From Prochlorococcus marinus str. MIT 9401 (lineage in GTDB: Bacteria; Cyanobacteriota; Cyanobacteriia; PCC-6307; Cyanobiaceae): a DNA stretch of 64,000 bases. The position numbers and the translations under genes are program-made. Position 1 is the stretch's first letter, and each line of letters opens with the position of its first letter. The notes under the pieces are model-generated. The model was given only the letters and a program-made list of their open reading frames with translations, made no database searches and had not been told where the DNA came from. Of the stretch, positions 41,329 to 50,147 are shown in pieces. Where the stretch lies: NCBI RefSeq assembly GCF_000760095.1, contig NZ_JNAR01000004.1, positions 1-64,000 of the forward strand, given 5' to 3'.

Positions 41329-41595
41329 ATGGAAGATAATACTGCAAAATATTGGTTCTCTTGGTTTTATGAAAAGTGGGAGAAAAATGCTCCAGGTGAT
41401 TTAATTGAACAGGGTTTAACTCCGTCTCAGATTGCTGAGCGCTTTGTTAATGAAAACCATGATAGTTTTATTCAATTGTCAAAAAAAATTGATGAAAAAA
41501 ATTATGATGCCTTAACAGAATTTATGAAACTCTCAGAGAGTGAATTACATATCTTGAAGTATTTTCTAAAGTTAGTAAAAATGAAAAATTTATAA
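41329..41595 (+). CDS. Small helical protein, family shared with 30681-30998
   Basis: 88 residues: TAKYWFSWFYEKWEKNAPGD, then TPSQIAERFVNENHDSFIQL and NYDALTEFMKLSESELHILK. Shares the (P)xxIA/VAExF...L/TEFxKLxExEL/MHxxK pattern with 30681-30998. Function unknown. Its stop overlaps the convergent SDR gene by 6 bp. Confidence 0.65.
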   Translation: MEDNTAKYWFSWFYEKWEKNAPGDLIEQGLTPSQIAERFVNENHDSFIQLSKKIDEKNYDALTEFMKLSESELHILKYFLKLVKMKNL

Positions 41596-42519
41596 GAAGT
41601 TATTAAGTATTTCGAAGCTTTTTTCCCATAAATTTTTTCTTTCTTTTTTATTCATGGCGAAAGGTGAAGTAGGGGATAGTTTTGGATGACCTCTGAAATT
41701 AAATCTAGGACCATAATGATCACCGCCTCTTGCGTCTGGTGAAGTAGCTGCAAAAAGCTGAGGTAAAGCACCCATCTCAGCAGTTTGAAAAATAGGACTA
41801 AATAATTCCAATGAGAATGTTTCTAATGGACCAGGGTTAGGTTTTTGAGCAGTAAAGAGATTTGTTTTTGCAATTCCTGGGTGGGCAGCTAAAGAAAGTA
41901 TATTTTTATGCTTTAAGTTCTCATTTAGTTCCAATGCAAACATTACATTCGCCAATTTGCTATTGGAGTAAGATTCCCATTTGTTGTAATAGTTCTCGGC
42001 TTTCAGATTTTTCCAACCAACTTTGCCAAAAAATTGTGCTCCTGAAGTCACCGTCACTATTCTAGATTCTTCTTTTTTTTCAATAATTGGAATTAGCTTT
42101 AGAGTCAAAAGCATGTGAGCTAGATGATTAACTGCAAATTGTATTTCATATCCTTGGGCACTAAGAGTTTTAGGCGGATGCATAATGCCTGCATTATTAA
42201 TTAGTAAATCCAAATTTTCAAAATTATCAAAAATTTTGAACTGAACTTCAACAATATTTTTTAAATCTGACAACTCTAATTCTAAAGGTGTAAATAATCC
42301 TTCAGGATTAAGACTTTTAAGTTTTTTGATAGTTTGATTAGCTTTTTCAAGCGATCTACAAGCTATTACAACATGAGCATTTTTTTCTGCTAAGGCCTTT
42401 GCAGTGTAGTATCCAAGACCACTATTCGCACCAGTAATGAGCGCTGTTTTGCCTGTAAGGTTTGGAATATTAGATGTTTCCCAGTTAGAGATTTTAGGTC
42501 TTGAAATAGTGGCAGTCAT
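41590..42519 (-). CDS. Short-chain dehydrogenase/reductase (retinol/protochlorophyllide-reductase-like)
   Basis: 309 residues, classical SDR: nucleotide motif TGANSGLG (29-36) with ACRS after the second strand (NADP preference), NNAGIM, and the active-site pair in ESYSNSKLANVMFALE (YxxxK). The later PGI/PGPLETFS region matches light-independent relatives of protochlorophyllide reductase (RDH/POR subclass). Substrate unknown; the true por gene is not in the window. Ends overlap the convergent small gene. Confidence 0.9.
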   Translation of the reverse strand: MTATISRPKISNWETSNIPNLTGKTALITGANSGLGYYTAKALAEKNAHVVIACRSLEKANQTIKKLKSLNPEGLFTPLELELSDLKNIVEVQFKIFDNFENLDLLINNAGIMHPPKTLSAQGYEIQFAVNHLAHMLLTLKLIPIIEKKEESRIVTVTSGAQFFGKVGWKNLKAENYYNKWESYSNSKLANVMFALELNENLKHKNILSLAAHPGIAKTNLFTAQKPNPGPLETFSLELFSPIFQTAEMGALPQLFAATSPDARGGDHYGPRFNFRGHPKLSPTSPFAMNKKERKNLWEKSFEILNNFL

Positions 42520-42627
42520 TTAGTAATCCTGCAAATTGCTTTGGAATTTAACCAAAATTTAATTACTTTTCCACTGTAAATACTGGAAGTCAGTATCGTG
42601 AGTTCTTATTGAAGGTACTATTCAATA

Positions 42628-43377
42628 TTATTTTTCAATTGCATATTGCCATTCGTTATTTTGAGATAAACTTTTCTCCCTAAGTAATTGTAATTTCCTA
42701 CTATTTATTTTTATAACTATCCCATTAGTTGGATATTTCGCAAATATTTTTTTCTCTAACCAATTTTTCTTATATATTTGGATTTCGCTTGTATGATTTG
42801 TGAAGTAACTGTCAGGGGTGCTGAAGCCACATTTTTTAAGATAGTTAAGGGTTTCGTATTGATTAAGTCTTCCATTAAGTATTTGGAAACAGCAAAAGCG
42901 GAGACTTTCTCCAATCCCTTTCTTATCATTGAGGTATTTTCTTGTAATTCTTTGGGAAATACCGGCAACTTGGTTTGTAGCGTATAGTTCACCTCTAATT
43001 TGAAAATCTCGTTTGATAGGAATACAATCGGGGACATTTTTAATTTGTTTAATTTTGCTTGAGACATCAAATCCTTTTTTTGTAATAGCTTTATTAAACT
43101 TGCCATCTATGTATCTAATTGCAATAGCACAGCCATCAATTTTGGGTTGAATGCTTAATCTTGTTTTTGTTAATAAACTTTCCAAAAATTCTTCATAGTT
43201 TTCTTTGGCTAATTTTGGCAAAAGTTTATTATTTTTTTGATTAAAGTAGTCAGGCTCTGGATCAACAGGAATAAAGAGCTTTTCAAGTTGCTTAAATGCA
43301 TCATCCGAAATTATGCCTTCACCTATTCTGTATTGTTCATCAAGATACTTAACATCTCTCACTAATAAATTATTCAT
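42628..43377 (-). CDS. Stand-alone NAD-dependent DNA ligase adenylation-domain protein
   Basis: 249 residues that align by motif to LigA's Ia and nucleotidyltransferase domains only. YLDEQYRIGEGIISDDAFKQ corresponds to domain Ia. QPKIDGCAIAIRY carries adenylated Lys79 (motif I KxDG), RGELYAT is motif III (129-133), PTNGIVIKIN is motif IV, and the protein stops right after WQYAIEK (motif V). OB fold, zinc finger, HhH and BRCT domains (about 400 residues) are absent. It may adenylate or cap something else, or act with partners. Full LigA should exist elsewhere in the genome. Confidence 0.8.
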   Translation of the reverse strand: MNNLLVRDVKYLDEQYRIGEGIISDDAFKQLEKLFIPVDPEPDYFNQKNNKLLPKLAKENYEEFLESLLTKTRLSIQPKIDGCAIAIRYIDGKFNKAITKKGFDVSSKIKQIKNVPDCIPIKRDFQIRGELYATNQVAGISQRITRKYLNDKKGIGESLRFCCFQILNGRLNQYETLNYLKKCGFSTPDSYFTNHTSEIQIYKKNWLEKKIFAKYPTNGIVIKINSRKLQLLREKSLSQNNEWQYAIEK

Positions 43378-43654
43378 AATAATTTTGATAAATATTTAAA
43401 AATCTTTTAGAAAAAATCATTTAAATAAAGATTTGAAAATTAAAATTAGATCTAAAAAGTAATTGACCACTAAATATCCTCCTACGCAGAGAGAGATTTA
43501 AGAGTATAAAATGTACAGATAAGGGGTTTAAATTAAATACTTCAATCAAACATATTTACTTAAAAGTGAAATAGAAAATTTTAAGAATTAATTTGAAGGC
43601 AAATTTTTGAAATTTCTATCAATACAAAAAAAAATTTTTTAAAGTTATGAGAAA

Positions 43655-44809
43655 ATGTCATTTTTATTAAAAGCTCAAAATACCTGGGAAAATTTTGCGA
43701 AATACAAAATCAATGATTATGCAAAGTTAAGAAATTTTGATTTTGGGCCAAATAACGAAAGTTCAGTTTCAAAATTATCGCCCTTCATCACTCATAGAAT
43801 ATTATCGGAATATGATCTGATCCATGATATTAAAAGTAAGTACAAAATTAAAAATTCAACTAAATTTGTTGAAGAAATATTTTGGAGAGTTTACTGGAAA
43901 GGGTGGATGGAAAATAGACCTAAAGTTTGGAGAAATTTTATTTCAGAAAACAATCTCGATTTTGATTATGAGCTATATGAAAGTGCAACTAATGGCAATA
44001 CAGAATTAGATTTTTTTAATTCTTGGGTCCATGAATTAAAGCAGTACAACTATTTGCATAATCATACAAGAATGTGGTTTGCGAGTACTTGGATATTTAA
44101 TTTAGGCCTCCCATGGCAATTGGGAGCAAAGTTTTTCTTTAAATATCTTTTTGATGGAGATGCTTCATCAAATCTCCTCAGCTGGAGATGGGTCGGAGGA
44201 TTGCAAACGAAGGGAAAACAATATCTTTTTTCATCATCAAACCTCAGAAAGTTTTCAAATAATAGATTTAATGTAGAAAAAATAAGTAATCAACAAATTT
44301 TTCTTGAAGAATCTAATCAAATACCATTTGAAGATGAGATTTATAAAAATGACATGAATCCTAAATCAGATAATCTGATTATGTTTGAAAATGATCTGCA
44401 CCTTGAAACCCTTAAAAATTTACTTCCAAGCTATAAAAAAGTATTTATTATCCTTTTAAAAAATGAACAAAGACAAATTAAATTGTCTGAATCTGTTTTG
44501 AAATTTAAACAAGATTTGGTCTCTGAATTTGTAGAGCAATTTGGTAATGTTGAACAGATTGATCCTTATTCGTTGGAAAATACTTTCAAAAATACTATCG
44601 AAATAGACATTATTTATCCTGGAGTGGGAGAAAATTATGATTTCATAACTGAGTTTAAAAATTTACACCATAAAAAGATTTTTAACCTTGTTAGAGATGA
44701 AGATTTATTTGCTTGGAAATTCGCCAAAAAAGGGTTTTTCAAATTTAAAGAAAATATTCCGAAAATCAATCAGAGAATATTAGAAAATTATTCAAAAAAT
44801 AATTTTTAA
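43655..44809 (+). CDS. Photolyase/cryptochrome-like FAD protein with C-terminal antenna-like domain
   Basis: 384 residues. Residues ~35-210 match the helical FAD-binding domain of photolyases: SSVSKLSPFITHRILSEY (36-53), EEIFWRVYWKGWMENRP (73-89), LHNHTRMWFASTWIFNLGLP (134-153) and DGDASSNLLSWRWVGGLQTK (167-186). The usual N-terminal Rossmann antenna domain is missing, but the C-terminal ~135 residues begin LIMFENDLHLETLKN (251-265), which resembles the first strand of that domain (LVWFRNDLRLHDN). So the domains look swapped in order. DNA-repair activity is unproved; Trp chain and FAD contacts need modelling. Confidence 0.75.
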   Translation: MSFLLKAQNTWENFAKYKINDYAKLRNFDFGPNNESSVSKLSPFITHRILSEYDLIHDIKSKYKIKNSTKFVEEIFWRVYWKGWMENRPKVWRNFISENNLDFDYELYESATNGNTELDFFNSWVHELKQYNYLHNHTRMWFASTWIFNLGLPWQLGAKFFFKYLFDGDASSNLLSWRWVGGLQTKGKQYLFSSSNLRKFSNNRFNVEKISNQQIFLEESNQIPFEDEIYKNDMNPKSDNLIMFENDLHLETLKNLLPSYKKVFIILLKNEQRQIKLSESVLKFKQDLVSEFVEQFGNVEQIDPYSLENTFKNTIEIDIIYPGVGENYDFITEFKNLHHKKIFNLVRDEDLFAWKFAKKGFFKFKENIPKINQRILENYSKNNF

Positions 44810-44944
44810 TTTTGTTGAATTATTAATCAGAAAGGGATACTTTTGATATTTAGGTATAAATACTTAATTAGAGACGACTTTTGCTCTTTAATCCACGATG
44901 GATACTGTGACTAGTTATTTTTACTTAAGGATAATTTTTTTATA

Positions 44945-45496
44945 GTGCTTTCAACAATTCTTACCAAGTCGTTTAGCAAAGATACTGCTTTATTAATTCT
45001 TAGAGTTATAACTGGAACTGTTCTTATTCATCACGGTTATGAGAAATTAGCAAATATTGAAAATTTTGCTGATGCTTTTGTCAGACCTTTACATCTTCCA
45101 TTCCCAATATTTTTATCATACATAGCGGCATTCTCCGAAATAGGTGGTAGTTGGCTACTAATTATCGGATTAGCTACAAGATTCGGGGCTTTAGCGATTG
45201 TGGGAACAATTTCTGTCGCCATATACCATGCACTTATTACTTCAGGTTTTAATATTTTCTTACTAGAGCTTTTACTTTTGTATTTCGCTTCAGCAACTTC
45301 TATTGCATTAACAGGGCCTGGTAATTTCTCTTTAGATGAAGTTATAATCAGAATTTTGAAATCAGAAGAAGATGAAGAAATCATTCCTTCAACTAATTCA
45401 AAAAATTCTAGGGAAGTCGAAGTTAAAGAAGAATCAAGTAAAGGTGGCTTATTTCAATTTCTGCAAGCAAACATACTCTCAGATACTTCAAGCTAA
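44945..45496 (+). CDS. DoxX family membrane protein
   Basis: 183 residues, GTG start. Four membrane helices in the first 130: LLILRVITGTVLIHHGYEKL, then LPFPIFLSYIAAFSEIGGSW, LLIIGLATRFGALAIVGTIS and LLELLLLYFASATSIALTGP. R-x9-H-G-x-x-K and S-E-I-G-G-x-x-L are DoxX hallmarks. The C-terminal ~45 residues are an acidic tail (KSEEDEEIIPSTNSKNSREV). Distinct from the DoxX-like gene at 19463. Overlaps the convergent next gene by 9 bp. Confidence 0.9.
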   Translation: MLSTILTKSFSKDTALLILRVITGTVLIHHGYEKLANIENFADAFVRPLHLPFPIFLSYIAAFSEIGGSWLLIIGLATRFGALAIVGTISVAIYHALITSGFNIFLLELLLLYFASATSIALTGPGNFSLDEVIIRILKSEEDEEIIPSTNSKNSREVEVKEESSKGGLFQFLQANILSDTSS

Positions 45497-45661
45497 CTTT
45501 TTAGGATAAAGGTTATTGATTAGTTCTAACCTTTTTCTATAACTGTTTCTCTTCTCAAGTTTTATCTTAATTGTTGCTTCAGAAAGACTTATAAATAGAC
45601 CTATAGCAGTCACCCAAGATAAAAAAATAAAGGGGTTTTCTGGAATTTCTGAGAAATTCAT
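45488..45661 (-). CDS. Single-helix membrane protein with basic tail
   Basis: 57 residues: NFSEIPENPFIFLSWVTAIG, helix, then LFISLSEATIKIKLEKRNSY and RKRLELINNLYPKKLA. Convergent overlap with DoxX gene (9 bp). Unknown. Confidence 0.55.
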   Translation of the reverse strand: MNFSEIPENPFIFLSWVTAIGLFISLSEATIKIKLEKRNSYRKRLELINNLYPKKLA

Positions 45662-45735
45662 ATGAATTATACTTCTTTTTTAAAACTGACTGATCACTAT
45701 ATGTTTTTCAACCTAAATATACAATTTAGAAATAT

Positions 45736-46287
45736 TTAAGGATTAATTTCAACTTTTTCCCACTTCTTACTCTTTTCCCAAAGATATCTTTTATGAACAG
45801 GCTGTTCTAATTTAAGAAGATCTACTGAATCGATTTCAAAATTTAGAACTGCAAAATTTTCTGACTTGGGAACATTGGATAATATTTCATAAGTAGATTG
45901 GACTTTTGGGTTTATTTTCTCTCCAGGAGATCCCCAAAACCAAGAAGATTTTGATTTTTCTGATAATAAATCCCAATAATTTTTGTTATCACTTAATTCA
46001 TGTATTTTTCCTTTGAATCTATATTGTGATTTGGTTTTCAAAAAGAACCATAATATTTCTGCATTAGGGTTAGATTTTAAATGCCTAATTTTTTCACTTC
46101 TTCTATCTGTAAAAATAATCATTGAACTATCTTTGTGCCATCCTCTGAAAACAACTGTTCTTATTCTTGGCTCATTTTCTTCGCTGACTGTTGCGAGCTG
46201 TATCCATCTATTAGAGGGTGATTTGCCCTCTTTTTTTCTAGAAGATTTTAAATCTTGCCTCCAACTGGGTAAGTTGTTATCAGGCAT
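45736..46287 (-). CDS. PPOX-class flavoprotein (Alr4036-type)
   Basis: 183 residues, pyridoxamine-phosphate-oxidase-like split barrel. Markers: NRWIQLATVSEENEPRIRTV with VFRGWH, MIIFTDRRSEKIRHLKSNPN and AEILWFFLKTKSQYRFKG, ending in PVHKRYLWE and W.KVEINP. This is the cyanobacterial Alr4036 subgroup, which binds FMN but is not the canonical PdxH. Overlaps the upstream gene by 8 bp (coupled). Confidence 0.9.
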   Translation of the reverse strand: MPDNNLPSWRQDLKSSRKKEGKSPSNRWIQLATVSEENEPRIRTVVFRGWHKDSSMIIFTDRRSEKIRHLKSNPNAEILWFFLKTKSQYRFKGKIHELSDNKNYWDLLSEKSKSSWFWGSPGEKINPKVQSTYEILSNVPKSENFAVLNFEIDSVDLLKLEQPVHKRYLWEKSKKWEKVEINP

Positions 46288-46897
46288 TTAATTTAGGCAA
46301 TATAAGACCACTTTTCTTTTTGTATTCTTCGAATGAATCATATTTTGAGAGTGATTTATCTTTTTTTATCATTCTTGGTAGAAAAACTATAAAGAAAAAT
46401 ATTGCGAGAATTACTAATGGTATGAAACTCATTGAAAGTATGGCGAATGATAGATAAATTAGTATTTCTCCAAGATAATTTGTATTCCTTATATTTCTGA
46501 AAAATCCTTCTTTAATAAGATCTTTTTTTAATTTAAGAGAAAAATATTTTTGGGCATCACTAGCAAAGTGTAGAAACACACCAATTATATTTATAGATAC
46601 AGATGCAGCTATTACGATATTTGGAACAGATTTCTGAGACGAGATAAGAATGTAGGGAGCTACCCAGTAACTTCCAAGGAAAATAAAACCAGTAACTGAA
46701 GTTAAAAAATTGATTTTTTCTTTAAAATAAGGATCTGGGAATATCTTTTCTTTTAGAAGCCAAAGTAGTCCATAAGTACCATGCAGAGCTAGATAAACGT
46801 AAGGAGCGATCGTAAAATTATCAAAAAAAATCATAAGACCCATCACTACAAATGCAGTGAGCCCCTTATGTAGATTAATTATTTGATTAAGTTTCAT
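46280..46897 (-). CDS. Membrane methyltransferase-like protein (isoprenylcysteine/phospholipid methyltransferase superfamily)
   Basis: 205 residues with about five membrane helices. The C-terminal half has LKLKKDLIKEGFFRNIRNTN, then YLGEILIYLSFAILSMSFIP and a final F.EYKKKSGLILP, matching the R-x-P/T-N-Y-x-G-E motif of ICMT/PEMT and DUF1295 proteins. The E in YLGE and the following arginines form the SAM/phosphate pocket in relatives. Substrate unknown. The downstream flavoprotein gene overlaps it by 8 bp. Confidence 0.8.
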   Translation of the reverse strand: MKLNQIINLHKGLTAFVVMGLMIFFDNFTIAPYVYLALHGTYGLLWLLKEKIFPDPYFKEKINFLTSVTGFIFLGSYWVAPYILISSQKSVPNIVIAASVSINIIGVFLHFASDAQKYFSLKLKKDLIKEGFFRNIRNTNYLGEILIYLSFAILSMSFIPLVILAIFFFIVFLPRMIKKDKSLSKYDSFEEYKKKSGLILPKLNA

Positions 46898-46964
46898 CTT
46901 TTTTAATAATCTAAAAAATGAAATTATTTTCTGTGGATATAACCTAGTTCGTCAAAAGTTTTGA

Positions 46965-47036
46965 TGGGCGATACTGGATTCGAACCAGTGGCCACTACCG
47001 TGTCGAGGTAGTGCTCTACCACTGAGCTAATCGCCC
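46965..47036 (-). tRNA. tRNA-Val (GAC)
   Basis: 72-base cloverleaf on the minus strand: acceptor GGGCGAT/ATCGCCC, D arm GCTC-AGTGGTA-GAGC, anticodon stem CTACC/GGTAG with loop TCGACAC (anticodon GAC), TGGCC variable loop and T arm ACTGG-TTCGAAT-CCAGT. Discriminator A, no encoded CCA. Position 33 reads C where U is almost universal. Small intergenic site; no integrase or attachment duplicate nearby. Confidence 0.93.
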
Positions 47037-47084
47037 CAATTGAGGAATTTTAATCCCCCTTATAAGAAAATAGCAGGTTGCGTT

Positions 47085-47876
47085 TCATTTTCTAAGTAAT
47101 TTAACTTTCCATCGTTCTCTTTTGGTTATTTCTAAATTTAGAATTTCGATAAATCCTTTATTTTCAAGTTCTAATTTGTCGCCAATTTTTAGATTAATTG
47201 TTGGCTTATTAACTTTGCTTCCATTTAATCTGAGCATTCCATTTTCTATCCTTTCAATGATTTTGGTTCGTGATACTCTAAAACCAGCTGAAGCTATAGC
47301 ATCTAATCTTGTTGAAGCTTCTACAGTATTGACAAGTTTTTTTGATCTTCCAGAAGGTATTTGTAATTCATCTATACCTACTACATTAACTTTTACTTTT
47401 ACGTCTCTTAAATAAAAAATCTTTTCATCTAGATGCTTAATATTTGAATTATCAATTATCCCTTGTGCTCCCCTATCGCCAATAGTCCATATATCTCCAA
47501 CTTTTATTTGATTAACCCCATTTTCAATTAAGAGGGATCTAAAGTCGTCTTGTGTGGCATTATCAAATAAAAAATTTCCATTAATTTTTATTCCTTGAGC
47601 TGGAAAATTACTTTTTAGCGCATCCTCTTCAGGAATATTATCTCCTCTAAAGCAAGCTATCCTAGATCTTTGAGAAGAGGAGAATCCGCCATAAATAAAA
47701 AATTTGAAATCATTTAAATTTTCAAAATCTTTTAAAATCTCTTCGCAAACATAAGTTGAATTAAACCCAGTCCAATAAGTTTCCCAGTTTTTGTAGGCTA
47801 AGTTAGCAATATTTATTAATTCCCCAGTTTCTTTTTTGTAGTTTGAATTTATTAAGATCTCTTTTAAGTCAATCAT
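47085..47876 (-). CDS. Photosystem II S4-domain protein (YlmH family)
   Basis: 263 residues. The central part (about 60-110) has FFIYGGFSSSQRSRIACFRG, and the C-terminal S4 RNA-binding domain (about 185-250) has STRLDAIASAGFRVSRTKII and MLRLNGSKVNKPTINLKIGD. This pattern is the cyanobacterial/plastid photosystem II S4 protein, related to YlmH, thought to bind RNA in PSII biogenesis. The start abuts the stop of the upstream membrane-protein gene (47877). Confidence 0.9.
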   Translation of the reverse strand: MIDLKEILINSNYKKETGELINIANLAYKNWETYWTGFNSTYVCEEILKDFENLNDFKFFIYGGFSSSQRSRIACFRGDNIPEEDALKSNFPAQGIKINGNFLFDNATQDDFRSLLIENGVNQIKVGDIWTIGDRGAQGIIDNSNIKHLDEKIFYLRDVKVKVNVVGIDELQIPSGRSKKLVNTVEASTRLDAIASAGFRVSRTKIIERIENGMLRLNGSKVNKPTINLKIGDKLELENKGFIEILNLEITKRERWKVKLLRK

Positions 47877-48443
47877 TTAGCCTTCTAGAAAAATTATATC
47901 TTTTGCTTCTGATTGTTTTATCAAAGCCCATGGTAATTCTGCTCCAATTTGATTTTCAAGAAGAACAAGCCATTTACCCTCTTTATTAAAATTAATGATT
48001 GATCTTAACTCTTTATTTCTATTAATGTTGATACTTGCAGAAGAAACAATGCTTCCTAAATATCCTGAACCCATTCCTAAAAGACCTCCAATTAATGATT
48101 CCCCGATGTTATTTAAACCAAGAAAGCTGAAGGTAGATAAATTTGTCATATTAGAAAAAGCTATTCCAGCGATAAAACCAAATGGCATTAGCCATCTACT
48201 CATATCTTGTTGTCTGATCTTCCTATCAAGTTTAGGATTTAAGATTCTTATATCTTCAAAATTTTGAGATTTGAATAAGGTATTTACTTTCGCATTGAGC
48301 AATTCTTTTTCGTCTGATGATATTTTCTCAGTTATTGGTGGGATCAAAATAGCTTCAGAGAGCATTACTGATTTTTCTTTGAAAACATCAAATAGCTGGA
48401 TACATTTATCAATGTCTTCAAATATCACAATACTTTTTGTCAA
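47877..48443 (-). CDS. Conserved cyanobacterial membrane protein
   Basis: 188 residues. N-terminal soluble part SIVIFEDIDKCIQLFDVFKE with KLDRKIRQQDMSRWLMPFGF leading to two glycine-rich membrane segments (LMPFGFIAGIAFSNMTNL and IGGLLGMGSGYLGSIVSS). The C-terminal part ends KEGKWLVLLENQIGAELPWA. No known family name; co-transcribed with the S4-domain gene. Confidence 0.7.
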   Translation of the reverse strand: MTKSIVIFEDIDKCIQLFDVFKEKSVMLSEAILIPPITEKISSDEKELLNAKVNTLFKSQNFEDIRILNPKLDRKIRQQDMSRWLMPFGFIAGIAFSNMTNLSTFSFLGLNNIGESLIGGLLGMGSGYLGSIVSSASININRNKELRSIINFNKEGKWLVLLENQIGAELPWALIKQSEAKDIIFLEG

Positions 48444-48542
48444 ATTTCAATCCTCAAATGTTTGTGTGTTATTCAAATTAATAAAATAAGATACATACAC
48501 TATAGATTAAGTTAAAGTAAAAGATTAAAGAACCAATCTTAA

Positions 48543-50129
48543 ATGACAAAAGTTCTCATTACAGATCCAATTGATCAAACAGGAATCGATATTCTTTCCC
48601 AAGTTGCTCAGGTTGATCAGAAGATAGGAATCTCAGAATCTGAGTTAGCATCCATTATTAAAGATTATGATGCTTTAATGATTCGCTCTGGTACTCAAGT
48701 GACTGAAGAGATCATTAACTCTTCAAGTAAACTGAGAATTATTGGAAGAGCAGGAGTTGGAGTTGATAATGTAGATGTTAAGGCTGCTACGCAAAAAGGG
48801 GTTCTTGTTGTTAATTCTCCTGGGGGCAACACAATAGCTGCTGCTGAACATACTATAGCTATGATGTTGGCTTTATCTAGACATATTCCAATTGCTAATA
48901 CTAGTACTTTGTCAGGTAAATGGGAAAGAAAGAAATTTGTTGGTAATGAGCTTTATAAGAAAAAATTAGGTGTAGTAGGTTTAGGGAAAATTGGTGCTCA
49001 TGTAGCGAAAGTTGCTAATGCATTAGGGATGGAAGTTTACGGATATGATCCCTTTGTATCAACTGAAAGAGCTCAACAAATACAAGTTAAACTATCTGAA
49101 CTAGAGGATTTATTCAAACAATCCGATTATGTAACTTTGCATTTGCCTCGAACTCCAGAGACAGAGAATTTAGTAAATATAGAGGTGCTTAAAAGTATGA
49201 AAAGTAGCGCAAAGTTAATTAATTGTGCTCGCGGAGGTTTAATTGACGAAGAGGCATTAGCAGAAGCTTTAAATAAATCATTGATTGCAGGCGCTGCAAT
49301 AGATGTCTTTTCTAAAGAACCTTTAGAATCTAATTCACCACTTTTGAAGGTTGAAAAGAATCTTATCCTTACCCCACACTTGGGAGCATCTACTCGGGAA
49401 GCACAAGAAAATGTAGCTGTTGATGTTGCAGAACAAATAAGAGATGTCTTGCTTGGCTTATCTGCTAGAACTGCAGTAAATATTCCAGGTTTGAGCCCTG
49501 ATATTATGGATAGTTTAAAACCGCATTTGCAGTTGGCTGAAACAATGGGTCTGCTTATAAGCCAACTTTCAGGTGGACAGATACAGAAACTAGAAGTAAA
49601 GCTTCAAGGGGAATTTGTTCAACATCCTTCTCAGCCATTAATAATAGCTAGTCTAAAAGGCCTTCTGAGTAAAGCTTTGGGAGATAGGATTAATTATGTG
49701 AATGCTTCGCTAGAAGCAGATTCAAGGGGTATTTCAGTAGTCGAAAATAAAGATGAGGCAAGACCTGAATTTGCTAGTGGCTCGCTTCAGTTGACTACTT
49801 ATGGAGATAATGGCGACCACAGCGTAGCGGGAAGCATTTTTGCTGATGGGGAATTAAGAATTATTAGTATTGATCAATACCCAGTTAACGTGTCGCCAAG
49901 CAGATATATGTTGGTTACAAGGCACAGAGATATGCCTGGCATTATTGGCAAGCTGGGGTCTTTATTAGGTAGCAACAATGTAAATATCGCCTCTATGCAA
50001 GTTGGGCGCAAAATAGTTAGAGGGGAAGCTGTTATGGTTCTAAGTATTGATGATCCAATACCTAATAAGTTGCTTGATACCATTATTGAAGTAGAGGGAA
50101 TTACCAGCGCTAATCCAGTGACTTTGTAA
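48543..50129 (+). CDS. serA: D-3-phosphoglycerate dehydrogenase
   Basis: 528 residues, the long SerA form. Oxidises 3-phosphoglycerate to 3-phosphohydroxypyruvate, the first step of serine synthesis. Substrate and NAD domains: IRSGTQVTEEII, LGVVGLGKIGAHVAKVANAL (GxGxxG), the RG motif CARGGLIDEEALAEAL and catalytic HLGASTREAQENVA. An intervening ASB domain is followed by a C-terminal ACT domain (MLVTRHRDMPGIIGKLGSLL, about 455-528). The start is supported by AAAGAACC upstream. prmA follows 18 bp downstream. Confidence 0.97.
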   Translation: MTKVLITDPIDQTGIDILSQVAQVDQKIGISESELASIIKDYDALMIRSGTQVTEEIINSSSKLRIIGRAGVGVDNVDVKAATQKGVLVVNSPGGNTIAAAEHTIAMMLALSRHIPIANTSTLSGKWERKKFVGNELYKKKLGVVGLGKIGAHVAKVANALGMEVYGYDPFVSTERAQQIQVKLSELEDLFKQSDYVTLHLPRTPETENLVNIEVLKSMKSSAKLINCARGGLIDEEALAEALNKSLIAGAAIDVFSKEPLESNSPLLKVEKNLILTPHLGASTREAQENVAVDVAEQIRDVLLGLSARTAVNIPGLSPDIMDSLKPHLQLAETMGLLISQLSGGQIQKLEVKLQGEFVQHPSQPLIIASLKGLLSKALGDRINYVNASLEADSRGISVVENKDEARPEFASGSLQLTTYGDNGDHSVAGSIFADGELRIISIDQYPVNVSPSRYMLVTRHRDMPGIIGKLGSLLGSNNVNIASMQVGRKIVRGEAVMVLSIDDPIPNKLLDTIIEVEGITSANPVTL

Positions 50130-50147
50130 AAGACTGAATTTACAATA

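Noticed and set aside
42756-43106. 116-codon minus-strand frame in another phase of the ligase-like gene
   Set aside because: The ligase motifs are all in the other phase.
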